This document shows, piece after piece, positions 38,323 through 49,091 of a DNA stretch of 64,000 nucleotides (positions within the stretch are counted from its first letter, which is position 1; each line of letters opens with the position of its first letter). The stretch is taken from contig NZ_LQPG01000017.1 in NCBI RefSeq assembly GCF_002102265.1, positions 1 to 64,000 of the forward strand, read 5' to 3'. The position numbers were made by a program, and so were the translations under genes. This DNA is from Mycolicibacter longobardus (lineage in GTDB: Bacteria; Actinomycetota; Actinomycetes; Mycobacteriales; Mycobacteriaceae). The notes beneath the pieces were generated by a model that saw only the letters and a program-made list of their open reading frames with translations, was not told where the DNA came from and did no database searches.

Positions 38323-38534
38323 GCGGCGAGTTCTTCGTCGGGCAGTGGCTCGAAGAACTCCTCGGGAACCGCATAGGCGACAAAGCCGAGTTCGCGAGCA
38401 TCTTGCCTGGCCAGCGGGGCGAGGCGGGCGACCGGCTGGTCGCCGCGAGAGATGACGAACTCTTCGCCGCTCTCGACCGCGGCGATCAGCGCAGACAGGT
38501 GTGTCTTGGCGTACTGGACCTTGACCTGCTTCAT
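38313..38534 (-). CDS. vapB: Phd/YefM-type antitoxin
   Basis: A 73-residue antitoxin. The N-terminal Phd fold has KVQYAKTHLSALIAAVESGEEFVISRGDQPVARLAPL. The acidic C-terminus (about 48-73, with PEEFFEPLPDEELAAWE) would neutralise the PIN toxin. The ATG at 38534 has TACCCT 7 nt upstream on the minus strand, so it is likely leaderless. Its promoter is flanked by TGGTCAAC repeats. Confidence 0.88.
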   Translation of the reverse strand: MKQVKVQYAKTHLSALIAAVESGEEFVISRGDQPVARLAPLARQDARELGFVAYAVPEEFFEPLPDEELAAWE

Positions 38535-38541
38535 GTCATCG

Positions 38542-38584
38542 AGGGTAGGTAGTTGACCAGGGTTGGTCAACGTTGTTGGTCAAC
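38542..38584 (-). promoter_or_regulatory. Toxin-antitoxin promoter with repeated TGGTCAAC operator
   Basis: TACCCT (38547-38542, minus strand) is the likely -10. Just upstream are GTTGACCA (38552-38559), TGGTCAAC (38564-38571) and TGGTCAAC (38577-38584): an inverted pair plus a direct repeat 13 bp on. This is the expected layout for autoregulation by the antitoxin. Confidence 0.55.
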
Positions 38585-38634
38585 TAAGTGTCGGCGACGT
38601 GTGTCACTCTGCGGCTGGAGCCCGCCGCCGCTCC

Positions 38635-39609
38635 CTAATCCCGCATCCGCAGCACGACCTTGCCGGCCGCGGTGCGATTCTCCAGTGCCGTCAACGCCTC
38701 GGCGGCCTGCTCCAGGCTGAACACATCCGGCTGCGGCGGGGCCACCTTCCCGGATGCCAACAGCGGCTCCAACATCGCCCACTGCCGTTCCAGCTCACCC
38801 GGATGCGACATCGCCCAGGCTCCCCAGCCGACGCCCACCACGTCGATGTTGTTGAGCAGCAGCCGGTTCACCTTCACCGTCGGGATCTCGCCGCCGGTGA
38901 AACCCACCACCAACAGCTTCCCGCCCGGAGCCAAAGACCGCAGCGAGTCGGTGAACCGGTCACCACCGACCGGGTCGAGCACCAGATCCACGCCGCGCCC
39001 ACCGGTCAGCTTGGCCACCGCCTCGCGGAACCCGTCGGCCAGCACCGTGTCGGTGGCACCGGCGGCCCGGGCCACCTCGGCTTTGGCCTCCGTGGAGACC
39101 ACCGCGATCACCCGCGACGCACCCAGCGGGCCGGCCAGCCGCAGCGTCGAGGTGCCGATGCCGCCCGCGGCGCCGTGCACCAGCACGGTGGCGCCCTCCG
39201 CCAACTGGCCGCGCGTGGTCAGCGCGAACAGCACCGTCAGGTCGTTGAACAGCAGCCCGGCGCCGGCCTCGAAGGACACCGTGTCCGGCAGCTTGAACAC
39301 CTGCTCGGCGGGAACCGCGATCACCTGCGCCATTCCGCCGTTGAGCATGGTCAAGACCGCCACCCGGTCACCGGCGCGGACATGCGCGCCGTCCGGGGCG
39401 CTGCGCACCACTCCGGCGGCCTCCCCGCCCGGCACGAACGGCAGGTCCGGCTTGTGCTGGTAGAGCCCGCGCGACTGCAGCACATCGGGGAACGCCACCC
39501 CGGCGGCGTGCACGTCGATGACGACCATGCCGTCGCCGGCCGGCTCGTCGAGATCGGCCACCCGGGCGGCTGCCGGTCCGTTGAGCTGGGATATCTGTAC
39601 CGCGCGCAT
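38635..39609 (-). CDS. NADPH:quinone oxidoreductase-like MDR family protein
   Basis: A 324-residue zinc-free medium-chain dehydrogenase/reductase. It has a GroES-like N-terminal half (MRAVQIS..., HAAGVAFPDVLQSRGLYQ), a Rossmann domain with VLVHGAAGGIGTSTLRLA and VDLVLDPVGGDRFTDSLRSLAPGGKLLVVGF, and a C-terminal TAAGKVVLRMRD. It would use NADPH to reduce quinones or enoyl compounds. The ATG gives the conserved start and follows GAAGGG. It is divergent from the hydrolase at 39708. Confidence 0.88.
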   Translation of the reverse strand: MRAVQISQLNGPAAARVADLDEPAGDGMVVIDVHAAGVAFPDVLQSRGLYQHKPDLPFVPGGEAAGVVRSAPDGAHVRAGDRVAVLTMLNGGMAQVIAVPAEQVFKLPDTVSFEAGAGLLFNDLTVLFALTTRGQLAEGATVLVHGAAGGIGTSTLRLAGPLGASRVIAVVSTEAKAEVARAAGATDTVLADGFREAVAKLTGGRGVDLVLDPVGGDRFTDSLRSLAPGGKLLVVGFTGGEIPTVKVNRLLLNNIDVVGVGWGAWAMSHPGELERQWAMLEPLLASGKVAPPQPDVFSLEQAAEALTALENRTAAGKVVLRMRD

Positions 39610-39671
39610 GGGCGAACCCTTCGTCAAATTCTGCTTTCCCAAAAATCTAGTCCACCAGGCGTAGACTCGCG

Positions 39672-39691
39672 ATGCGGCAGCGTTGCCGCAT
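39672..39691. repeat. Inverted repeat upstream of the alpha/beta hydrolase gene
   Basis: ATGCGGCA (39672-39679) and TGCCGCAT (39684-39691) are perfect arms with a 4-nt loop, 16 nt before the ATG at 39708. It could be an operator or a 5' untranslated hairpin. Confidence 0.45.
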
Positions 39692-39707
39692 TTCCGATGA
39701 GGTGGCC

Positions 39708-40691
39708 ATGAGTGCTCAACTGTCCAGTCGGCGCGGTGTCGGCATATCCGCGGCGGCATTGCCGCCGGCGCGCACCATGGCGGTCCGCGCAGCAGACGGA
39801 ACCAAGCTGCACACCCAGGTCTTCGGGCCGTCCGACGGTTATCCGATCGTGCTGGCGCACGGCATCACCTGCGCGATCGGGGTCTGGGGTCATCAGATCG
39901 CTGATCTTGCCACCGATTACCGGGTGATCGCCTATGACCACCGCGGCCACGGCCGCAGCGGGGTGCCCAAGCGCGGCGGTTACAGCCTGACCCACCTGGC
40001 ATCCGATCTGGACTCGGTGCTGGAAGCCACCCTGGCGCCGGGGGAGCGCGCCGTCATCGCCGGGCATTCGATGGGCGGCATCGCCATCAGCGCCTGGTCG
40101 GATCGCTACCGCCATCGGGTCGAACAGCGCGCCGATGCGGTGGCGCTGATCAACACCACCTCCGGCAACCTGCTTGCCGAGGTCGACCTGTTCCGGGTGC
40201 CGCCGCCGGTGCAACGGGTGCGCGTGCAGACCGCACGCCGGGCGCTGCTGACCTTCGGCAACGTGCCGATCGTCGGGCCGGCGAACTTGGCGGTCCGGCA
40301 GTTCGTGCACATGCTCGCCGTCGGTGGTGAGGCCGATCGCTCTGTCGCGGCGTTGATCTGCGAGTTGTTCGCCAAGACCCCGGCGGTCAGCCGCGGCCAC
40401 TGGGTGCGGGCACTCATCGACGCGCTCGGCCCCTCGTCGTACATCAACCTCGACGGGCTGACCGTGCCCACCCTGGTCATCGGCAGCACCCGCGACCGGT
40501 TGTTGCCGATGGTGGCCTCGGAGCGGATCGCCGAGGCCGTACCCAATCTCGCCAGGTTCGTCGAACTCAGCGGGGGACACTGCTCGATCCTCGAGCACTC
40601 CGGCGCGGTGAACCGGGAGCTGCGCGACCTCGTCGACCTGATCGCCGGATCGGCGGACGGCATGACAGGCACACGCGAGGCCAGCTCGTAG
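39708..40691 (+). CDS. Alpha/beta hydrolase
   Basis: A 327-residue alpha/beta hydrolase. It shows the oxyanion HG (LAHGITCAIGVWG), YDHRGHGRSG, the nucleophile elbow GHSMGG, a late acid region (STRDRLLPMV) and catalytic His in GGHCSILEH. The ATG at 39708 gives the natural start. It is followed after 5 bp by the F420-dependent oxidoreductase, so the two are probably one operon. The substrate is unknown. Confidence 0.86.
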   Translation: MSAQLSSRRGVGISAAALPPARTMAVRAADGTKLHTQVFGPSDGYPIVLAHGITCAIGVWGHQIADLATDYRVIAYDHRGHGRSGVPKRGGYSLTHLASDLDSVLEATLAPGERAVIAGHSMGGIAISAWSDRYRHRVEQRADAVALINTTSGNLLAEVDLFRVPPPVQRVRVQTARRALLTFGNVPIVGPANLAVRQFVHMLAVGGEADRSVAALICELFAKTPAVSRGHWVRALIDALGPSSYINLDGLTVPTLVIGSTRDRLLPMVASERIAEAVPNLARFVELSGGHCSILEHSGAVNRELRDLVDLIAGSADGMTGTREASS

Positions 40692-40696
40692 CGGCG

Positions 40697-41695
40697 TTGA
40701 AGGTCCTCACTGCCCTCAGCGGGCTGACCGGTGTGGTCGATCAGGCTCGTGAGCTGCGCGATGCCGGCGTCAGCGGGGTCTTCACCTTCGAGGGACCGCA
40801 CGACGTCTTCGCGCCGCTGACGCTGGCGGCCGGTGTGGGCGGCCTGGACCTGATGACCAACGTTGCGATTGCGTTCCCGCGCAACCCGATTCACCTGGCG
40901 CATCAGGCCAATGATCATCAGCTGCTCAGCGGTGGGCGATTCGTTCTGGGGCTCGGCACCCAGGTGCGCGCGCAGATCGAGAAGCGGTTCGGTGCGGCGT
41001 TCGACCGTCCGGTGGACCGTATGGTCGAGTTGGTCGCGGCGCTGCGGGCGATCTTCGAATCCTGGAACACCGGTGCACGCTTGGATTTTCGCGGCGACTA
41101 TTACCGGCACACGCTGATGACCCCGACGTTCAGCCCCGGCCCGAACCCGTACGGGCCACCACCGATCTACGTCGGCGCGTTGGGACCACGGCTGACCCGC
41201 GCGGCCGCCGCACACGCCGACGGCCTACTGGTGATGCCGTTCTCCACCAAGCGATTCCTGCATGAGAGCACCATGTCCGCGGTGCGCGACGGGCTTGCCC
41301 AAGCCGGACGTCGGGCCGAGGATTTCGCGGTCGTGCCAGAAATCATCGTGGCCACCGGTGCCACCGACGCCGAACGGGAGGCCGCCGAAGCCGCCACCCG
41401 GATGCTGCTCGGCTTCTACGCGTCGACGCCGGCGTATGCCCCGGTATTGGCCGCGCATGGTTGGCAGGATTTGCAGCCCGAGCTCAATGCGCTGTCCAAG
41501 CAGGGGCAATGGGCGCAGATGGGCGCACGGATCACCGACGAGATCCTGCACACCATCGCCGCGTGCGGCACACCGGCGCAGGTGGCCGCGCACATCCGCG
41601 ACCGGGTCGACGGAATCGCCGACACCGTGTGCGTCTACCAGGCGGCGCCCATAGCACCGGCGCTGATCGGTGAGATCGTCAGCGAACTGTCCTAA
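40697..41695 (+). CDS. LLM-class F420-dependent oxidoreductase (TIGR03617-type)
   Basis: A 332-residue luciferase-like TIM-barrel oxidoreductase that probably uses coenzyme F420. The typical features are FTFEGPHDVFAPLTLAAG, NVAIAFPRNPIHLAHQANDHQLLSGGRFVLGLGTQV and IYVGALGPRLTRAAAAHADGL. The start is a TTG five bases after the hydrolase stop (MKVLTALSG...), with a weak Shine-Dalgarno. It is convergent with the Rv3169-like gene. Confidence 0.88.
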   Translation: MKVLTALSGLTGVVDQARELRDAGVSGVFTFEGPHDVFAPLTLAAGVGGLDLMTNVAIAFPRNPIHLAHQANDHQLLSGGRFVLGLGTQVRAQIEKRFGAAFDRPVDRMVELVAALRAIFESWNTGARLDFRGDYYRHTLMTPTFSPGPNPYGPPPIYVGALGPRLTRAAAAHADGLLVMPFSTKRFLHESTMSAVRDGLAQAGRRAEDFAVVPEIIVATGATDAEREAAEAATRMLLGFYASTPAYAPVLAAHGWQDLQPELNALSKQGQWAQMGARITDEILHTIAACGTPAQVAAHIRDRVDGIADTVCVYQAAPIAPALIGEIVSELS

Positions 41696-41698
41696 TGC

Positions 41699-42813
41699 CT
41701 AGGGCGCCATGGCGACCCAGTCGGGGAATCCCGTCGGGTCGTGTCGGCCCAGCACACCGTGCTCGTAGAGACCCCAGCCCTCCACCGGGGCGGCGTCGCC
41801 CTCGCGACACACCGCATGCCCCACGTGGTCGATCATCCCGAAGCCGGTGCGCGCGATGATGCCCGGATCGGTCATGTCGTAGGTCAGCCGCTCGGTGAAC
41901 TTCTCACCCTTCCATTCGCCGTGCAGCCAGTCGATGTCGCCGCCGTATCCACCGCCGACGTGAATGGGCACCGGCAGTTTGGATTCCACCTCGATGACCA
42001 CCGGGGTGCCGTCCGGCCGGGTCGCCTCGATGGTGGCTCCGGTGGCGATGCGCGTGCCGGAGAGGTAGCGGGTGGAGATCCGCGGCCAGCCCAGCTGTTC
42101 GACGCGGCCGTCGCGCCAGACCCGGGTGCAGTCATTGAGGGAGCGGAACCCGTCGGGCTCCTCCTGGATGACCATCACCACGGCGAAGTCCTCGAACGCC
42201 ATCGGCAGGTACAACCACCACATGCCGTCGAACGGCGGGTCGGCGGGCCGGCCGGCCGGCTCGCGTTCGCCAACCGGGCGGATACCCCAGGAGCGATCGC
42301 GGGAGCCGATCCAGACGTCGGGGTCGACGGCGATCTCCTCACCGTCGATCACGATCTGCCCGCTCCAGGAACCCAGTTGGGCGAAGCGCTGCGCGTCCAG
42401 GGTTACCCGGGTGCCGGACCGCAGGATGTGCGGCTGTTCCTGCACCGCGTCGAACAGGCCCTCCCAGCGCAGGTCCAGCGCGATGCCCTCGGTCTCATCC
42501 ATGACCACCCGCAGGGAGCGCAGCGGATCGGTGACCTCGATGCGGTAGCCGCCGACGCGCTGGTTGAGCCGGTCCTGGTCGATGGCATCGGACAGGTGCA
42601 CCGCCGTCTGGGTGTCGCCGCGACGGACCAGAACGTAGGCGTCCTTCACCCCGAGGTTGGGGTAGTAGCCGCAGCCGGTGATCACGAAGATGTCGCCGGT
42701 GCGGTCGTGGGCGTTCAGGTAGCACCGGTCATAGAAGTTGCGGTCCGAGGAGCCCGGCCAGGCGATCGGTTGCGGCAGTTGGTGAACCGGGTATTCGTCG
42801 AGTGGTCCCAGCA

Positions 42814-42814
<1 letters not shown>
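41699..42814 (-). CDS. Conserved protein, Rv3169-like
   Basis: A 371-residue beta-rich protein with distant likeness to hydroxyneurosporene synthase / lipocalin-like families (segments DRCYLNAHDRTGDIFVITGCGYYPN and WGIRPVGEREP). No catalytic motif is clear. The ATG at 42814 overlaps the upstream APH-like stop by one base (TGATG), so translation is coupled. In M. tuberculosis the same three genes (Rv3167c-Rv3169) lie together. Function unknown. Confidence 0.78.
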
Positions 42815-44601
<1,787 letters not shown>

Positions 44602-44606
44602 CGGCG

Positions 44607-45293
44607 ATGTCGGATCCGCTGCCCTTCCCGGCCGACTGGGAATCATTACTGGTGCTGGTGCCGCATCCCGACGATCCCGAATACGGCATGGCCGCCGCGG
44701 TGGCGAAGTGGACCGCCGCAGGAAAGACCGTCCGCTACTCCCTGGCCTGTCGCGGCGAGGCCGGCATCGCCGGGATGCCTCCGGAGCAGGCCGGGCCGAT
44801 CCGGGATGCCGAGCAACGGCGGGCCGCGGCCATCGTGGGGGTTGACCCGATCGAGGGCGTCGACTTCTGGGACTTCCCGGACAGCAACATCCGCAACACT
44901 CCGGCGCTTCGCGCCAAGATCGCCGCGGTGATCAGCGAAGCCCGTCCCGATGTGGTTTTGACGATCTACGGCGGCGAGCGGTTCGGGCCGGACCAACCCA
45001 ATCAACGTGACCACATCGAGTTCGCCGCCGCGGTCACCGACGCCTGGGACACGTGCAACGACCCGCCGCGCTGGCTGTTCCAGTCGGGCCTGGAGCCCAC
45101 CCACGTCGAGACGGTGGATGACTACGTCGATGCCGCGGTGGACGCTCTGGCCGCGCACGACGTCTATCTGTCGGTGCTCGATCCCGCGACTCCGGTGCGT
45201 GAGCAGGCGCGCCGGGTGATCGACATGACGACGCCGGCGCAGGCCGGCCACCGGGTGGCCGGGTTCAGTCTGCAACGGAGCACCGTGGCATGA
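44607..45293 (+). CDS. PIG-L family (MshB-like) deacetylase
   Basis: A 228-residue zinc-dependent N-acetylglucosaminyl deacetylase fold. The metal motif is HPDDPEYG, in which the Glu is one residue later than in canonical HPDDE, a known subfamily variant. A second metal ligand region is RDHIEFAAAV. The likely role is deacetylation of an amino-sugar or related conjugate. The stop overlaps the next gene by 4 bp (ATGA). Confidence 0.86.
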   Translation: MSDPLPFPADWESLLVLVPHPDDPEYGMAAAVAKWTAAGKTVRYSLACRGEAGIAGMPPEQAGPIRDAEQRRAAAIVGVDPIEGVDFWDFPDSNIRNTPALRAKIAAVISEARPDVVLTIYGGERFGPDQPNQRDHIEFAAAVTDAWDTCNDPPRWLFQSGLEPTHVETVDDYVDAAVDALAAHDVYLSVLDPATPVREQARRVIDMTTPAQAGHRVAGFSLQRSTVA

Positions 45294-46282
45294 CCGAGCC
45301 CGCGCTGCGAATCGGTGTGCTTGGCGCTGCCCGGATCACCCCGCACTCGCTGTTCAAACCCGCCGCCGACAACGCCGAAGTCGTGGTCGGCGCGATCGCC
45401 GCACGCGACCCCAGCCGCGCGCGTGCCGTCGCCGCCAAATACGGCATCGGTCGGGTGCACGACAGCTACGAGCAGCTTGTAGCGGACCCGGAGATCGACG
45501 CGGTCTACATTCCGCTGCCGAACAATCTGCACGGACGCTGGACCCGCGCCGCGCTGGATGCCGGCAAGCATGTGCTCTGCGAGAAGCCGTTCACCGCCAA
45601 CGCCGACGAAGCCCGCGAGGTCGCCACCGCGGCCGCCAACACCGACCGGGTGGTCATGGAGGCGTTCCACTATCGGTACCACCCGATGACCTTGCGGATC
45701 GAGGAGATCATCGCCTCGGGGGAGCTGGGCACGCTCCAGCGGGTGGAAACCGCGCTGAGCTTTCCGCTGCCCCGGTTCTCCGACATCCGCTATGACTATT
45801 CGTTGGCCGGCGGGGCGCTGATGGACGCCGGCTGCTACGCGGTGCATATGGCCCGCACCTTCGGCGGGCAGACACCGGAAGTCGTTTCCGCACAGGCGAA
45901 ACTGCGCGATCCCCGGATCGACCGGGCCATGACGGCGCAGTTGCGGTTCCCGGCCGGACACACCGGAGCGATCAGCTGCTCACTGTGGTCGTCGCACCTG
46001 CTGCAGGCCAGCGCGCGGGTCATCGGCGATCGCGGCGAGCTGCTGGCCCTCAACCCGCTGCTGCCCCAGTACTTCCACCGTCTCCGGATCCGCTCGCAGC
46101 AGGGCAAGCGCGTCGAACGTTTCACCCGTCGGGGCTCCTACGCCCACCAGCTCGACGCGTTCGCCGACGCCGTGCTCCGCGGCGCGCCGGTGCGAACCAC
46201 GCCGGAGGACGCGATCGAGAACATGACCGTCATCGACGCGATCTACCGGGCTGCCGGTCTGCCATTGCGCCAGCCGATCTAG
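45290..46282 (+). CDS. Gfo/Idh/MocA family oxidoreductase
   Basis: A 330-residue NAD(P)-dependent dehydrogenase. It has the N-terminal Rossmann segment RIGVLGAARITPHSL, the diagnostic CEKPFTAN and the C-terminal alpha/beta domain with GGALMDAGCYAVHMAR. It probably oxidises a sugar or cyclitol, fitting cotranscription with the PIG-L deacetylase, whose last 4 bp it overlaps. Confidence 0.9.
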   Translation: MTEPALRIGVLGAARITPHSLFKPAADNAEVVVGAIAARDPSRARAVAAKYGIGRVHDSYEQLVADPEIDAVYIPLPNNLHGRWTRAALDAGKHVLCEKPFTANADEAREVATAAANTDRVVMEAFHYRYHPMTLRIEEIIASGELGTLQRVETALSFPLPRFSDIRYDYSLAGGALMDAGCYAVHMARTFGGQTPEVVSAQAKLRDPRIDRAMTAQLRFPAGHTGAISCSLWSSHLLQASARVIGDRGELLALNPLLPQYFHRLRIRSQQGKRVERFTRRGSYAHQLDAFADAVLRGAPVRTTPEDAIENMTVIDAIYRAAGLPLRQPI

Positions 46283-46306
46283 CAAGGATCGCGAGCGCTG
46301 GCCGGT

Positions 46307-46795
46307 TCAGGCGCCGTGGCCCGGTTCGATGTCGACGACGTCGGAGAACGCCAGCAGATCATCAGTGCGCTGGGGCGCGTACCCGGCGACCGGTTCCAGC
46401 AGGTAGCCCAGATGGTCGCCGAGCTCGATACGGTTCAGTGTCTTGCCGACGAACCATGCGGGCGCGTCGTCGAGGATCGGCATGCCCGCCGGGCCGCTGT
46501 GCCAGGAGCACTGCGCGAATTTGTCGACGTCGTCGCCGGTCTGGCCGCCGAAAAGCCGGGCGAGCTCAATGTCGCGGCGCGACAGGACATGGACGGCCAG
46601 ATGCCCGGACTGGGCTGCCACCCCGAAGGTGTGGTTACGTTCGGACACCCCCACCAGGAATCGCGGCGGCGCCAAGCTGGTTTGGGTGGCAAAGCCGACC
46701 AGACAGCCCGAGGCATGGCCGTCGGCCGCAGTGGTCACCACAAACATGGTGTAGTCCAGCATCGCGACCAGGCGCTGAAATGACTCGTCGTCCAT
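46307..46795 (-). CDS. Flavin reductase-like FMN-binding protein
   Basis: A 162-residue flavin reductase domain (split beta-barrel). The FMN region is FVVTTAADGHASGCLVGFATQTSLAPPRFLVGVSERNHT, with HSGHLAVHVL and GLxG-type loops after. It would reduce FMN or FAD with NAD(P)H for a two-component oxygenase, whose partner is not evident here. It stands between the Gfo/Idh gene and desA3. Confidence 0.88.
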   Translation of the reverse strand: MDDESFQRLVAMLDYTMFVVTTAADGHASGCLVGFATQTSLAPPRFLVGVSERNHTFGVAAQSGHLAVHVLSRRDIELARLFGGQTGDDVDKFAQCSWHSGPAGMPILDDAPAWFVGKTLNRIELGDHLGYLLEPVAGYAPQRTDDLLAFSDVVDIEPGHGA

Positions 46796-46839
46796 CCGTC
46801 CATGATGTACCCGACGGCCGGCGTGACGTCAGAACGCGG

Positions 46840-47892
46840 CTAGGGAAATGCCAGCCGGAAGATGTTGCGCACCACAGTGCCGAGCTGCCGGGGCATCGAA
46901 CCGGTGTTATAGGGGATGCCGTAGCGCCGGCAGATCTCACGCACCTCGGGCGCCAGCTCGGCGTAGCGGTGCGCGGGCAGGTCCGGGAACAGGTGGTGCT
47001 CGATCTGGTGCGACAGGTTGCCGGACAGGATGTGAAACAGCCTGCCCCCGTTCATGTTCGCCGTTCCCAGGATCTGCCGGTAGTACCACATGCCCCGGGA
47101 CTCGTCACGGGTCTCCTCGATCGTGAACACCCGGACGCCGTCGGGGAAGTGCCCGCAGAAGGTGATCGCGAAGGTCCACATGTTGCGGATCATGTTCGCC
47201 ACCAGGTTGCCGGTCAGCACATAGCGCGCGAAGCGGCCGGCCGACAGCGGAAACGCGACGTAGTCCTTCAACGTCTGCCGGAAGACCTTGCGAACGATCA
47301 TCCCCAGGGCTTCCCGTTTGTCGGCCATGGTGATCTCGTGGGGCATCCGTTCGATCTCCAGCTCGTAGCCCGCCAAACTGTATTGGAACAGCACGAAACC
47401 TATTAGGGCGTTGATCGGGTTGAGCAGTTTCAACCGATCCCAGGGCTGGGCTTCTTTCACCCGCAGGACGGCGTAGCCGATGTCGCGGTCGACGCCGAGG
47501 ACGTTGGTGTAGGTGTGATGCAGGTAGTTGTGCGCATGACGCCAGTGGTCGGACGGGCAGGCGCTGTCCCACTCGAAGGTGGGTCCGTGCAGCGCCGGGT
47601 CGCCCATCCAGTCGTACTGGCCGTGCATGACGTTGTGCCCGATCTCCCAGTTGTCGAGGATCTTCGACACCGCGAGCATCGCCACGCCGGCCAGCCAGGC
47701 CGGGCGGCGTTTGCCGGCGTAGAGCAGCACCCGGCCGCCGACCTCCAGGGTGCGCTGCACCTTGACGATCCCGCGGATATAGTCGGCGTCACGTTTGCCC
47801 AGGTCGGCGAGCACGCGCGCCCTGATGGCGTCGAGTTCGGCGCCGAACGCGTCGGCCTGCGCAGGGGTCAGCGCCAGCTCCGGTTGGGACAT
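46840..47892 (-). CDS. desA3: DesA3-type stearoyl-CoA delta-9 desaturase
   Basis: A 350-residue integral membrane di-iron desaturase. All three histidine boxes are visible: HNVMH (86-90), HNYLHH (121-126) and, near 305, HQIEHHLFP. It makes oleic acid from stearoyl-CoA in the membrane. The ATG follows GGAGC and comes 17 bp after the reductase, its electron donor in the Rv3230c-Rv3229c pair. Here the pair sits just beside the nuo operon. Confidence 0.92.
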   Translation of the reverse strand: MSQPELALTPAQADAFGAELDAIRARVLADLGKRDADYIRGIVKVQRTLEVGGRVLLYAGKRRPAWLAGVAMLAVSKILDNWEIGHNVMHGQYDWMGDPALHGPTFEWDSACPSDHWRHAHNYLHHTYTNVLGVDRDIGYAVLRVKEAQPWDRLKLLNPINALIGFVLFQYSLAGYELEIERMPHEITMADKREALGMIVRKVFRQTLKDYVAFPLSAGRFARYVLTGNLVANMIRNMWTFAITFCGHFPDGVRVFTIEETRDESRGMWYYRQILGTANMNGGRLFHILSGNLSHQIEHHLFPDLPAHRYAELAPEVREICRRYGIPYNTGSMPRQLGTVVRNIFRLAFP

Positions 47893-47909
47893 GTTTGCTC
47901 CTGGGGTGC

Positions 47910-48983
47910 TTACAGGGCGAGTTCGACGTCGCCGACCGGGATCGACACGCAGATCTGGATGTTCTCGTCGCCGGCGGTCGAAAGCATTCCGGTGATCACG
48001 TTCTGTACCGTGCCAACGGTTTTGCGACAGGTGCACGTCTTGCACAGACCCATCCGGCATCCGTTCGCCGGTTGCAGGCCGGCGGATTCGGCCTGCTCCA
48101 GCAGGGGCCGGCCGTCGTCGGTCACGGTGATGTCGCTGCCGCGGAAGGTCACGCGGCCGCCGGCCGGATCGGCGGGTACCGCAAACACCGCGGGTACGAA
48201 GCTCTCCGAGTGTGCATCTGGACAGTGCTCCCGCACCGCGGCGACCAGGGCGGGCGGGCCGCAGACGTACACCACGTCGGGAACCGGCATCGCGGCCTGC
48301 AGATGTTCGGCGTCGAAATGCCCCTGCAGATCGCCGTCTTCATGCGGCCCGCCCTCGCGGGTGAACCCGTGCAACACCCGCACGTCGGTCATCGCGGCGA
48401 GTTCGTCGCGATAACAGCCTTCCGCACGGGTGCGTGCGTAGTGCACGAACGCGACCTCCCCGCCCGCAGCGACATGACCTTCGGCCCGCAACGTGCGCAG
48501 CATCGACATCACCGGAGTGATCCCACTGCCGCCGGAGATCAGCAGGATCCGCTGCGGCCGAACAGCCGGCAACACGAAATCGCCGCTGACGCCTGCCAAC
48601 CCGACCACCATGCCCGGGCGGGCGTGACGGCGCAGGTAAGTCGAGACCAGCCCACCGTCGTGCAATCCGACGGTCAGCTCGATGTGCCGCTGACCCTCGG
48701 CATTGGCCGGTGAGTAACAGCGGGTGTGACGACGTCCGTCGATATCGATCGTCAGGTTGACGTGCTGTCCGGCTCGAAAGCCGGAGAACGCACCGTTGGG
48801 CCGCAACGTCAGGGTGACGCTGCGCGGCGTACGGCGCTGTACCGCCACGACCGTGGCCCGTGCCTCGTCCAGAGACCACGCCGGAGCCACCAGCTCGATG
48901 TAGTGGTCGATCCGGCGCGGCCAGGTCAGCAATCCGATCAGGCTCGAACCGAGCACACGACGCGTCAACGCCTGCGTAAGCAT
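47910..48983 (-). CDS. DesA3 electron-transfer reductase (FNR domain with 2Fe-2S ferredoxin)
   Basis: A 357-residue reductase that passes electrons from NADPH to the desaturase. The ferredoxin-reductase part has RCYSPAN for FAD, ISGGSGITPVMSMLR for the nucleotide and VYVCGPPALV. The C-terminal plant-type 2Fe-2S domain has C-x4-C-x2-C in NGCRMGLCKTCTC. It is the first gene of the pair. A TAGGCT -10-like hexamer and the palindrome GACTAGTC (49026-49033) lie in the 108-bp upstream region. Confidence 0.92.
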   Translation of the reverse strand: MLTQALTRRVLGSSLIGLLTWPRRIDHYIELVAPAWSLDEARATVVAVQRRTPRSVTLTLRPNGAFSGFRAGQHVNLTIDIDGRRHTRCYSPANAEGQRHIELTVGLHDGGLVSTYLRRHARPGMVVGLAGVSGDFVLPAVRPQRILLISGGSGITPVMSMLRTLRAEGHVAAGGEVAFVHYARTRAEGCYRDELAAMTDVRVLHGFTREGGPHEDGDLQGHFDAEHLQAAMPVPDVVYVCGPPALVAAVREHCPDAHSESFVPAVFAVPADPAGGRVTFRGSDITVTDDGRPLLEQAESAGLQPANGCRMGLCKTCTCRKTVGTVQNVITGMLSTAGDENIQICVSIPVGDVELAL

Positions 48984-49091
48984 GTTGGGGGCGAGCCTTC
49001 TGTTGCGGGGTTAGCCAAGCCTAAGTGACTAGTCGTGGCGCACTCTACAGTGACCAGGGATCGAGGCCCAAGTCACGGGGCAGATGTGTGA

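Noticed and set aside
34129..38634. Integrase or insertion sequence remnants next to the tRNA
   Set aside because: No transposase or integrase motif, terminal inverted repeats or duplicated tRNA end could be found by reading.
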